Positions 18,957-28,354 of a stretch of DNA of 64,000 bases are shown here, one piece after another. The number at the start of each line of letters is the position of its first letter. Position 1 is the first letter of the stretch. The translations under genes and the position numbers were made by a program. The notes beneath the pieces are model-generated. The model made no database searches, was not told the DNA's origin, and saw only the letters and a program-made list of their open reading frames with translations. This DNA comes from Kalmanozyma brasiliensis GHG001 (Eukaryota > Basidiomycota > Ustilaginomycetes > Ustilaginales), in contig NW_015961970.1 of NCBI RefSeq assembly GCF_000497045.1, positions 682,802 to 746,801 of the forward strand. Direction: 5' to 3'.

Positions 18957-21900
18957 GATGGACTGGTGGGCTGGGGCTGTCTTTTCTAGACTCTGTCCCC
19001 TTTCCTGGTTTTGCTTATCAAAGTGGGGTGCGTCGCCTGCACGCCACCTCCTTGCTTTGTGCTTGGACTGTGTGGGTCAAAGGCGACGCCTGCACCGTGC
19101 GGACGGTGTGTTGACCGGTGAACGGGGAGTTTGAAGGCGCCGAACAATGATGCAAGTCGGAGCGGTGGGAGGGTGGCACGTCCGGGACTGCGCTGCAGTA
19201 TAGGTGAGAAGAGGAGATGGGATGCAATGAAACGGGAGTTGCTTGTCAGTCAACAGGGCTCTCTTCTTGGCGACATAAGCACGCATTACACATCTTGGAG
19301 TTCACCATCTGCTCAGTAGCCAATGAGGAGAACAGATTGCGAGAGGAAGGCTGCACGCCGTCCGGTGGATCAGGGCGCCAAAGAGCGCGAGACAGTGAAT
19401 CATTTGTCTCCACCTGTCTCGAGGGTGGGCGGACTCGGAGGTGGTGATGAACGCGTTGCCGAGTCGATGCTTGACAACAGCTGAGGACCTCGCCAGTCAC
19501 AGGCGAAGGGGACAGTCACCACGCAATGACAGACGCCAGGCTCGGAGTAGTGAGGAATCAGTGGAGCGTGGCTACGCCCCTCGCATTGTCGACTATTGGA
19601 GCAGCCTGAATGGAGCGGGCACTTACAGTATAAGCCAACCGGATGTGGACCGAAACAGGATCGATCTCGGTATGTTGGGGCCGAGCTGAGCCGCGATGTG
19701 CTTATCGAGAAAGGATCCAGAATGACCAGTGATGTGACGGTCAAAAGAGCAGGGATGCGGATGTGCCGTCTCGTGGTTTCTACAGCGATGCTGGTCAGAA
19801 CTCGAGCGCAGATGTGATACGGAAGCTGCTGACGGAGCTTGGCGTTGAGAGTCGATGACAAAGAAGTGACTCGGTCTTGGGCGTATCAATACAATCGGCA
19901 ACGCAAAGGTGCAGATATAATGTCGTGCTTGGTCGAGGATACCGTCCGTGAGGCTAACAGGAGCCCAGATTTGGGCAGGTGGTGCAGGGGCAGGGGTCCG
20001 CGAATAGACAGGCTCTTGATCGTGCTGGAGAGAATGTCGAATGACACGGCCTCGATATGATACAGATGTCGTAGAGTAGCTCGGGGGCTTCTTTCCGGTC
20101 TGAGAAGATGGTGCGAGCAAGAAGGGGAGCTGGCGGGTCTTTCGAGAAGGAACGTCGAGAAAGACGGACAGAAACGAGTGCGAGAACCGTGGTCTAGGCG
20201 AGCAGGTCGTAGTTGGAGGTCGTAAAAGAAGCGGGCAGGTCGGGCATGGACAAGGTCAAGGGCAACAAAGGAGTTGGATCATGTGGACGGAAGGGGAGCA
20301 GCAGCGAAAAAGCGGCGGCAGAACCTCCACTACTCGCGGTACCTCGACCCAAGTACCATGGCAAAGAGATGGGCGCAACCGTAACAGCACAGGTTTGAAT
20401 TGGTTCGCCGTTTGTCCATGCGCCTCAGCTGATCCACGCCCGGGATGTTGCAAGGCGACGAGAAGCAGGGCAATGCGGACCAAGTCGACTAACATCATCA
20501 GGAGGCCGGATCCTATCCCGCTTCGCTACGGGAAGGAGGAGAAACAGAGAGAAATGAGCTGAGTCTCACCTCCAGCCCGTCAGACGGAGCAAAAGCGCTG
20601 GTTGGCTGGGTAGGCACCGCACCGGAGAAACATGCACCTACGTAGAGCGACCCAAACAGCGAGAGACGGGGGAAGGATCGACAGAGGGAAACACTGCTTC
20701 AAATGTCGCCGGGGGGCGGAGAAGAGCGACCCGGGGCAGATAGAGATCATCCGGTTGGGTTCATGCAGGTGCAAAGGCTGACTTGCATGTGCAGTTCCAG
20801 AAACCTGAAACCCGTCGACCACGAACACGGCGGCTGCACGTCAAGAGTTGTCATCGCTTAGCTGAGCCATTTCAGAGCGAGCAATGCGGCCAGCCAGCCA
20901 GCAAGCGAGCCAGCGCTCACATACTAGTGTCGAAAGCTTGGACGCATTCTGGACGGCGAGTCCAAGCGACGCAGAGCAAGAGAGAAACCAGAAGGGGAGA
21001 GCGGGATGCGAAATGCAGCACCAGCGGCGGCGACAGCGGCGGCTGCAGACCCACACGCAGCTTGCACCGCATCCACCTGCATGGAAGAAAGTTTCTTGAG
21101 AAGCCGCTAAGGGGGTCCAGAACTCGGGTCCAATTCGCCCAAGCCACCCACGCACTCACACAAGACACCCTTTCTCATTTTCATATGGGTCTCATCTGGC
21201 CCACCTTCTTCATTTCGGGCTTGCAGCAAACAAAGGTGCCACACTCTGTTGGCATAACACCACCACGTATGATCGCAACAATGCCACGGAAGCGGTCGAA
21301 ATTGAGCGACAGCCGGGCCAGCCGATCTTTGCCCTTCTAGCTTGTCAGGACATCGATGGGAAGGCCAGAAGAACAATCGGATGGCTCAGTGTCTACAAGG
21401 GCTTGTGCCTCTCATTTTTCAAGAATGGACTGCAGGGGTCACGTCTGTCTAGACTCTGTTGACGGACAAATTTAAAGCTCAATGTGGGATCTGGCTTCGA
21501 ATCTGCACCGAATGATCTTGTCGGACCGCGAAAGGGCCGAAAAAATCGTTGGCACTCGATCAGCTGGCGTTGCTTTCGGATTCCCTCGAAGGCTGCCTTT
21601 CATTGCAGGCCAGTACGATGACAGCTTAGACTCACCGCAGGGGATCAAGCTGAGTTGCAGCATGTCTCTGCCGAACCAATCCTCCTCAGCATGTGATAAT
21701 GGAGGAGCCGACGGAGGAGCCGACAGGCCAAGCCTCGGCCAATTGGTTGTTTTCCCATGACGGACCACTTCGGCTGCGTATCATGTGCTACACCTTTCTG
21801 CGCTTGCGCGGGTTTGCGACGGGAGACGACCAAACTCTTGGCCTTTCAATCAGACCTTGCAAGCTTGACCGGTCCCTCCCAGATACCATCGGTCACCTCG

Positions 21901-23253
21901 AAAGGCTCGCATCGGGACGGACATCCGGTGCGCGTCGTGGAACACGCAGGCCTTTGCAACAGAGATCCCAACGCTAGGTCGGCATCATCGTCATCGAGCG
22001 GAAGCGTCGGTCAATATTAAGGACCGGTCAAGGTACGAGCACGACCTTCACCTTCAAATGACGACAGTAGGAGTCGCAATGCGATTGCTTGGTTCCTGAT
22101 GGGTCGCCTCGCCGCAAAAGCCTCTGGACGTGGCATGAAGCATCCGAGTGAATATTATACGATCGCAGACAGTTCCGAACCGAACGCGGCTTGTAGCAGA
22201 GTTGGAAGCAATGTCAACCTTGGAGACGGTGACGCAAACGCGGTTGGGCGCGCAAACGGTGGCTCGACTCAGTCAACAAGACCAAGCCATGCCTATCGTT
22301 CGACGGCCAAGCCTTTCGTCGGGCAGCTTGAAACGATTCTCCCACGCCTCCCCGACTGGTTCATGGGTTCATGGGAGAGTCGTGATCAGCGAATTTTCAT
22401 GGCAGGCTTCTCACCGAGAAGGCCGACACCGCTCTTTGTCGGTGCAAAGATTAACCGAGTCGATCGAGGTGGTCCTATTTTCGTCACGCGTGTCTCGAGA
22501 TGTGCCGGATGTTGGGGGCAAGGTGGCAAGTGTTGAGCATTCCGCTGCCAGGTCGTCCTAACCGAATCGCATCATGCGAAAGATCAAAATGTCATGCCGG
22601 CTGAGGCGTTGGAAGCGAACAGATTGAAAGCTACATTAGGTTGTCTGCCGAGAGACTCGCTTGGACAAGCGTGCTGACAACTCAGTCGGAAGGAGAAAGC
22701 GCAGACTTCGCTTACCTGGGAGTCCCGCGCACAAGAAAGTGATTGGGGAGAGTGGTGCGTACGAGCGCTTGCCGTCTCGTCCGATTCGCAGCTCGACGGT
22801 ACGTACGAGACATAAGCTCTGAGCTCGTCCAGCCGAACCCAGCATCAGACACTGCTTGCGACCGCTTATCACGAGCTTCCTAGCTCTCACTTTGACCCGT
22901 GGGGCAGCAAGAGGTAGCCTTGTCAAGACGATGCGATGCTGGCTGCACAATCTCATGCAGCTTCGGGAGGCATGCGAGACTGAAGCGTCTTCGATTTTAT
23001 GTGACAGAACCTCGATTCGAGGCAGCCATCTGGGTCGAATCGGATCTCGGATCGGCACTGAGCAAATTTCGATGCAGACAGGGTCCACAAGTTCATGATC
23101 ATCCTTCCTGTCCACGAAATATGGTCAAAGAGCTCAGACCTTGACGTCTCAAGACCACCACCATTGTGCCTGTCGCGCTTACAGCATCAATCGGACCATT
23201 CGGCTCGCAGCATACGAAGCGATCGGGTCGACTCCGATGCGAGTCTCGTCAAG
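18957..23253. other. 4.3-kb region without a recognisable gene
   Basis: The longest empty stretch in the window, between the divergent velvet and Pop4 genes. The six frames hold only short open frames (the longest about 185 codons), none with a domain, signal peptide or plausible exon chain that I could find. It contains repeat copy B at 21196-21423 and a small cluster of imperfect ccagc/aagcg units near 20885-20915. It may hold long regulatory sequence for the velvet gene, non-coding transcripts or decayed sequence. Confidence 0.55.
21196..21423 (+). repeat. Dispersed repeat, copy B (228 bp)
   Basis: Second copy of the segment at 15676-15898, same orientation, 5.5 kb downstream. It differs by 8 substitutions, one extra in-frame ctt near its start and two extra t near its end. 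The frame that is open in copy A is also open here, but has no ATG in phase and continues only a few codons past the repeat. Flanks are unrelated to those of copy A. Confidence 0.85.
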
Positions 23254-24324
23254 ATGAACGATGACTACGCAGGGGCAAGCGGATCCAGCTCCACGAGCGT
23301 AGCACATCAGTTGTTGCGAGCGGCGCTGGATACCGAAAAGGTCTCCAACTCGCAAGTTTCGCAATACTATCGAGAGCGACTCCAAGATCGTCGCATTCAA
23401 ATCACCAATCTTGACCGCGCTCGTCCCAAGACAGGCGGCAACGATGCCGACGCTCGGATGCGCGCCGAGCGCAAGCTGATCAAACGCAAGAGGAGAGTCA
23501 AGAGCGAACTGTCCCAGCTCAAGCGGCTTCGCATCGCGGCCGGTCGATCGGCAAAGCACCGAGATGCGCAAGAGGATGTGTCTTCGCCTACATATACGCA
23601 CCCAAAAGAGGATGTGTCGGATCCCGACGCCAAAGAGCTGGTCAAAGGCAAGCAGCGTCTTTTGGCAGACGCCAACAAGCAGCTCAGACGCGTGCAATCC
23701 GCACCACAACCTCCGTCAAACGAAGCGAAAAGGCTCAGTCGATCCGCACGCAAACCTCTCAGCCGCGCTCAACGCAAACGCATGGGTCTGGAACAAGTCG
23801 ATGCCAACATCAGCTATGAGCTTGTCCAGCCTCTGCACGACATGTGGCGCTCCTACATCCAGCAGTTGCTCAACATTGTCGCCATGAACGGCAAGGGTCA
23901 GCTCGTAGCAAATCCGCAGTTCGATCCGAAGAATCTCACCACCATGTCATCTGGCACCGTGAGCGCTGTTCAAGCCTCGCTCATCAAGGCCGACCTGTGC
24001 GGAGCAGAAATCGAGGTGGTCCGTGCTGCCAACCCGTCTCTCGTCTCTCAGCATGGCCTCGTCGTCAAGGAGACCGAGCACACCATCATCATCGCTGTCC
24101 CTCCATCAGGGACAGAGAAATCCGCACACAGGACGTCACGCCATGCAACTCGCACTATACCCAAACACAATGCCGTCTTTGCAGTCAAGGTGCCTCTCGC
24201 CTCTATCGATTCAGCGTCAGACCCAGGCCATCTCCGCTTCGAGCTTCACGGCAATCACATGATGCACACACTACCATCAAGAGCAACGCGCAAGTACAAG
24301 GCTCGACCGACCATCGACTTCTGA
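23254..24324 (+). CDS. POP4: Pop4/Rpp29, RNase P and RNase MRP protein subunit
   Basis: Protein subunit shared by RNase P (tRNA 5' maturation) and RNase MRP (rRNA processing), acting in the nucleus and nucleolus. The 356-residue product has a basic, Lys/Arg-rich N-terminal half (for example KLIKRKRRVKSELSQLKRLR and RKPLSRAQRKRMGLEQ), followed by the Rpp29 Sm-like barrel. The barrel starts near YELVQPLHDMWRSYIQQLL and includes KADLCGAEIEVVRAANPSL, VKETEHTIIIAVP and the C-terminal FAVKVPLASID and FELHGNHM blocks, which match the family order. I place the start at 23254 (Ala at -3) and not at the in-frame ATG at 23095, whose context is poor and whose extra 53 residues look like leader. Intronless. 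Convergent with the catalase-like gene, 146 bp apart. Confidence 0.88.
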   Translation: MNDDYAGASGSSSTSVAHQLLRAALDTEKVSNSQVSQYYRERLQDRRIQITNLDRARPKTGGNDADARMRAERKLIKRKRRVKSELSQLKRLRIAAGRSAKHRDAQEDVSSPTYTHPKEDVSDPDAKELVKGKQRLLADANKQLRRVQSAPQPPSNEAKRLSRSARKPLSRAQRKRMGLEQVDANISYELVQPLHDMWRSYIQQLLNIVAMNGKGQLVANPQFDPKNLTTMSSGTVSAVQASLIKADLCGAEIEVVRAANPSLVSQHGLVVKETEHTIIIAVPPSGTEKSAHRTSRHATRTIPKHNAVFAVKVPLASIDSASDPGHLRFELHGNHMMHTLPSRATRKYKARPTIDF

Positions 24325-24470
24325 ACGCACTTCGTAATGTAGCCTTCAGCTCGTCATCACCAACATCGACTCGGCAACCAGCATCAGCAATAATTGAAAC
24401 CATATTTGCATAACGAAGCACGATCATCATACGCTGATACAGAGCGACACGATTTGAAAGGAAGACGAGC

Positions 24471-25544
24471 CTAGTCAGGGATTTGCGAGATGTCATCGAC
24501 GGTGATCTCCTCGCGAGCGTTCATCCTACGTCGGAAGCTAGCCGAGGCCTTGTAGACGCCTTTCCTGAGGCGATTGATAGAACCCAGCGGCTTGTGCTCG
24601 ACCAACCCATGCCACACATCGAGCCGATTGTGATCCTCCCAGAAGCTCACCCTCTTCGGCGGGAACGACTCCTGCGCTGGCAATGTGATTCTAGCCACGG
24701 TTACATAGGGGTACTTCTGCTGGTCCCACTCCACACGCACGTCTTCGACCGGTTGCTCGTCGAGGTTCTCGAGGAACTGCACCTGGAAGTCGTACGTTGC
24801 GTCGTTGCTCTTGAAGTACTCCTGCAGCCAATCGCGGTGGACGGTGGTGCCCTTATCGTTCTCGCCGACCGTCTTGTCCGCGAGCGCCTTCTGCGCATCG
24901 GAGGTGGGGAGGATGCGGTACTTGACCACGTGGTCCCCGTACCGAATCGCCGCCTGGCTGTACTGCCTCTGGGCGGCAAGGTGGACGTTTGGAGCGACGT
25001 TTCGAGCGTTCTGGATCTTGAAGTCGTCGCGCTTGCGGAGGTCGGCATCGAGGCCCTTGCCGTCGGCTCCGTGGAGAAGACGCAGAGCGATGATATCGCG
25101 ACACGTTCGTGCGTTGCCCAGCTCGAGGAAGGCGCACGAGTTGAACTCAAAGTCCTGCGTCTCTGGATCCTTCATGTCCTTGCGCAGCTTGGGACCTTTT
25201 GCGCCGAACACCTTGAGACCTACACCGCGGGGTTGCGGGATGCGGTCGTCGATCAGATCTGTGGTCTCCGTCGAGTAGCGCATGGCAACGGGGAATGTGG
25301 ACCCGGGTTGCTTGAACAGCCCTTGGTAGAGGTGCGAGTCAAGACCCTCGAGGACCGACATGGTGCCTTTGACAATGCCTTGCGTCTTGACATGTGTGCC
25401 GGAGAAGGCGTGACGGTGACACTCCCAAACGGCGGTTTGGGCCGTGTTGATCTGCTTCTCGACCTCGTGGATCAGCTGGTCCTCTTCTGGACCTGCGCCC
25501 TTTTCTACGTTGGGGTCGTCCCATCGGATGAACGTTCGAGTCAT
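24471..25544 (-). CDS. Short catalase-like haem protein
   Basis: Intronless gene for a 357-residue member of the catalase superfamily, shorter than classic catalases (about 480-750), resembling the SrpA/minicatalase group. The distal-side motif reads GTHVKTQGIVKGTM, which aligns with the catalase HAKGxGxxKG block and keeps the distal His (His51). Downstream are VAMRYSTETTDLIDDRIPQP (aligning with RFSTxxxxxGxxDxxRDPRG-type sequence), DFEFNSCAFL, SQAAIRYGDHVVKYRI, and near the C-terminus HKPLGSINRLRKGVYKASA, in which R-x3-Y would supply the proximal haem Tyr. It probably breaks down hydrogen peroxide or organic peroxides; whether it is a true catalase or a peroxygenase cannot be told. No signal peptide and no SKL tail (ends IPD), so cytosolic. 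Confidence 0.85.
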   Translation of the reverse strand: MTRTFIRWDDPNVEKGAGPEEDQLIHEVEKQINTAQTAVWECHRHAFSGTHVKTQGIVKGTMSVLEGLDSHLYQGLFKQPGSTFPVAMRYSTETTDLIDDRIPQPRGVGLKVFGAKGPKLRKDMKDPETQDFEFNSCAFLELGNARTCRDIIALRLLHGADGKGLDADLRKRDDFKIQNARNVAPNVHLAAQRQYSQAAIRYGDHVVKYRILPTSDAQKALADKTVGENDKGTTVHRDWLQEYFKSNDATYDFQVQFLENLDEQPVEDVRVEWDQQKYPYVTVARITLPAQESFPPKRVSFWEDHNRLDVWHGLVEHKPLGSINRLRKGVYKASASFRRRMNAREEITVDDISQIPD

Positions 25545-26611
25545 TGTTGTGGTGGCACTTGGGTCACAGGGGTTTGATGGTGTGCAGGTGATCGCTTCAG
25601 GACTGGGCTCAGGAAGAATGCCGCTCAGAGAGGTGGGGGTATATATCCATCACCACACCAACCTGTCGGCAAATGCATCTTTCAGGGCCCCTTCGGTGCA
25701 TGGAAGCATCTGCTCCGAGTCAAACCAGATGCCGGAGGCGACCCTGGATGGTCGTTGCAGCGCGCCAAACCCGAGTGTCTGTTCTCGGGCTTCGAGGCTA
25801 CCCCACAAAAGGCGCCAAGGGGGACAGGCGACACGACCATGTGATGCGAAAGACCGGAAGGCCGACGGAAGGAGGCGAAAAGAAAGCCCGCCTCTGGAGC
25901 GTGCGCGATTAAGCTTCTCACACCATCAACCCCCGCATCGATCCTTCTTTGTCGCCCCTCTCAGTCACATGCGCATGATTCCTAGCCTCCTTTTGTCGTG
26001 ACAGGCTGTAGAGCGTCGGAGGAATGAATGGTTCAGGATCTTGCTCAATCACGGAAGGGACGGCGAACGAAGTGACCTTCTCGCTTAAATTTGTGTTTTG
26101 TGTCTGTCAAAGCGGTCAGGTGGAATGCCGAGTGGCCGGAGGTCATTTCATGCCAACCATTGCGCACCTCCTGCCTCTTGTTTCTTTCGTTCCATCATCT
26201 ATGTGTGTGCTGAAAGCGCTGAGTCATGACTTCATGGTGTGCAGCGTCGACCGACGCTTGAGCTCCAGCCAGGGTGAGATAATGCTCAAGGGCAGGGCGC
26301 TTGGTACGGAGGAGGCGTGCGGACGGCAAGCAAAAGTCGTCGGCGAACGTCACAAGACCCTTGCATTCCTTTTCCCGCAGCTTTACCCGTGCTCGTCAAC
26401 AGCAGCTCGTTCGCCGTCCGCTGCGCTGCTGATCCCGCGGAAGTACGGTCTTCAGCGGTCAAGAGCCGTCTCGCCTGATCCAAGGCTGATCGGTGGTTGA
26501 AGAAGAGAGCACATCGCCGATTCAGACCGCACGGCTTGACACGCCTGCCTCGCTCACAGGTTACGTCCGGTGCCGACCTGCGTCGTCAACGCAGCGAATT
26601 TCCAATCTCTC

Positions 26612-26670
<59 letters not shown>

Positions 26671-26884
26671 CACAGACAGACAGACAGACACACAGACAAG
26701 CGGATGTATCGGACGTGAAACTAGTCTGCTCCTCACATCCATCCTCCTTCAAGGCGGTGGAGAGGAGACATCGACTGTGGATTGAAGCGACTTCTAAGAA
26801 CGAGCGAAACTAAAAGAAGGAGCGATTTCGAGAGAACGAGGATGCGAGTATGGTATGGTGATGCAGATGCGGAGGATGAGGAGA
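25545..26884. other. Intergenic with tetranucleotide microsatellite
   Basis: The gap between the catalase-like gene start and the chitin deacetylase 3' end. No gene recognised. It holds the CAGA microsatellite at 26611-26698, and open frames across that repeat are artefacts of its period. Confidence 0.55.
26611..26698. repeat. (CAGA)n microsatellite, about 22 units
   Basis: Tetranucleotide tandem array of 88 bp, a nearly perfect run of caga/acag units with two cacaga interruptions near 26670 and 26690. On the other strand it is (TCTG)n. It is intergenic, 3' of the chitin deacetylase gene, and probably polymorphic between strains. Confidence 0.97.
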
Positions 26885-28354
26885 TCAAAGCACGAGGGCG
26901 AGGGCAGCGGCGATGGCGCCCAGGCCGACGGTGGATGCGCCAGCGACGAGGCTCGATGCGCCCGAGGTCGACGACGAGCCCTTGTTGGTGGCGCCGACGG
27001 TGCCGGTGGACGAGCCGCCCGAGCTGCCGCTGCCAGAGCTGCCGGAGCCCGAGCTGCTGGAACCAGCGCCGGTGGCGGCGGCGGCCGAGCCAGACGAGCT
27101 TCCGCTGGCCCTCGCCGCCGAAGCGGCCTGCGAAGCCCTAGCACCCTGTCCGCTGCCCGCAAGATCAGCGAAGGCGCTCGTGTCCGGTGCGTTGCGGCTG
27201 CCACGTCGGGCGTCCGAGTGCACCACATTGATCGCCTGTCGCGTGGGCAGAATGCTATCCACGCGCTGCTTGGGCGTGGTGAGGTTCCACTGGTTCTGGT
27301 AGTACGGCAGCCCTTGCAGCTCGGGGACGGCGCCGACGATCCAGTTGTTTGCCTTGAGTGCGCGGTGGTACGTCTGGAACGCCTCGATCGCCTGGTCGGT
27401 CGTCTCGTGCTCGAGCGAGATGAAGCCCGTGCGGTTGTTCGTGTCCGCCCAGCTGACCATCTCCCGAGTGACGCTCTGCGAGGTCGCGCCGATACCAGTC
27501 GTGCACGTCTGCAGCTGCGCAGTGCCAGAGCCCTGGCGCAAGCACCAGTCGTCCGCATCCTTGTTCCACATGACCGTCTGCAGACCGAGCACCTCGGTAG
27601 CGATGGCACGCACACGAGCGTCAACATCGCCCTCAGGGGGACGCCAGTACATGGGAACGGAGCCAGTCAGATCGTAGATGATCTGCATGGTCCAACCGAG
27701 GTCGCCAAGGACCTGGAGGTCGTTCTTGTTGGTTTGAAGGGTGTGCGACCAAGTGTGGACACCAAGGTGCATGGGTGGGTCCGACTTGACGTAAAGGTCC
27801 ATCGCGTCGGGGTTCCATACGATGGCACTGCCGATGAGGAAGTGCGTGGCCGTCTGACGCTGTGCCGAGAGGTAGTCGATGAGGAGGTGCGACTGAGGAG
27901 TGGGACCGTCGTCAAAGGTGATCGAAACGTAGTTGTCGGGAGCAAGCCAGATGTCGCCCGTGTCGCACTTCTGGACGGTCCACGAGCAGACGTTGGTCAT
28001 GTCGGTGCCCGCCGGGTAGGCCGTGGCGCGGGTGACGGGATCAGTGACGGAAAGGGGGATGTTGGGGATGAGACCAGCGGCCTTTTTCTGGTTGTAGCGG
28101 TCGATCCAAGCCTGGGGAAGCGAGCTGGCGGGAGGAGGGTCGGAACCGGCAGGAGGGTAAGGCATGCCGTTCTTGGAGACGCTGGCGAGCTGACGCTTGG
28201 TGATGCTGTGGTGCTGCTCGTCGCCTCGTTTCTGGAAGAGGTCACCAGCACGGTGCTCTGAAGGGTGGACGAGGCCACGCTGATGACGGGTGGCAGCAGA
28301 GACCATAGGGGCAGCCAGAGCCATGGCCCCGACGGCAACGGCGGTGAAACGCAT
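26885..28354 (-). CDS. Chitin deacetylase, secreted, GPI-anchored
   Basis: Carbohydrate esterase family 4 enzyme that deacetylates cell-wall chitin to chitosan. The 489-residue protein starts at the only usable ATG (28354); in-frame sequence further upstream begins with TTG. It has a clear signal peptide (MRFTAVAVGAMALAAPMVSA), a pro-like region with a dibasic KR, then the NodB domain. Motif 1 is SITFDDGP with metal/catalytic Asp148-Asp149, motif 2 is HTWSH with His200 and His204, motif 3 is WRPPEGDVDARVR, motif 4 is MWNKDADDW and motif 5 is FISLEHE. All expected residues are present. The C-terminus is a long Ser/Gly/Ala-rich linker followed by a hydrophobic stretch (STVGLGAIAAALALVL), a GPI signal, so it likely sits on the plasma membrane or wall. 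The 5' flank is strongly CT-rich on the sense strand. Which of the several smut paralogues this is cannot be told. Confidence 0.94.
   Translation of the reverse strand: MRFTAVAVGAMALAAPMVSAATRHQRGLVHPSEHRAGDLFQKRGDEQHHSITKRQLASVSKNGMPYPPAGSDPPPASSLPQAWIDRYNQKKAAGLIPNIPLSVTDPVTRATAYPAGTDMTNVCSWTVQKCDTGDIWLAPDNYVSITFDDGPTPQSHLLIDYLSAQRQTATHFLIGSAIVWNPDAMDLYVKSDPPMHLGVHTWSHTLQTNKNDLQVLGDLGWTMQIIYDLTGSVPMYWRPPEGDVDARVRAIATEVLGLQTVMWNKDADDWCLRQGSGTAQLQTCTTGIGATSQSVTREMVSWADTNNRTGFISLEHETTDQAIEAFQTYHRALKANNWIVGAVPELQGLPYYQNQWNLTTPKQRVDSILPTRQAINVVHSDARRGSRNAPDTSAFADLAGSGQGARASQAASAARASGSSSGSAAAATGAGSSSSGSGSSGSGSSGGSSTGTVGATNKGSSSTSGASSLVAGASTVGLGAIAAALALVL

Noticed and set aside
20783..21340. 185-codon frame ending in repeat copy B
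   Set aside because: It reads the repeat in a different phase from the frame kept open across both copies, and the part before the repeat has no recognisable signal.
23095..23253. Upstream in-frame ATG for Pop4 adding 53 residues
   Set aside because: Poor start context and leader-like composition; the ATG at 23254 has a favourable context. Not excluded by transcript data.
26500..26810. Open frames with repeating TDRQ or SVCL residues
   Set aside because: Produced by the period-4 microsatellite, which has no stop in any frame.
26855..28261. 468-codon frame opposite chitin deacetylase
   Set aside because: Antisense shadow; all five NodB motifs are on the minus strand.
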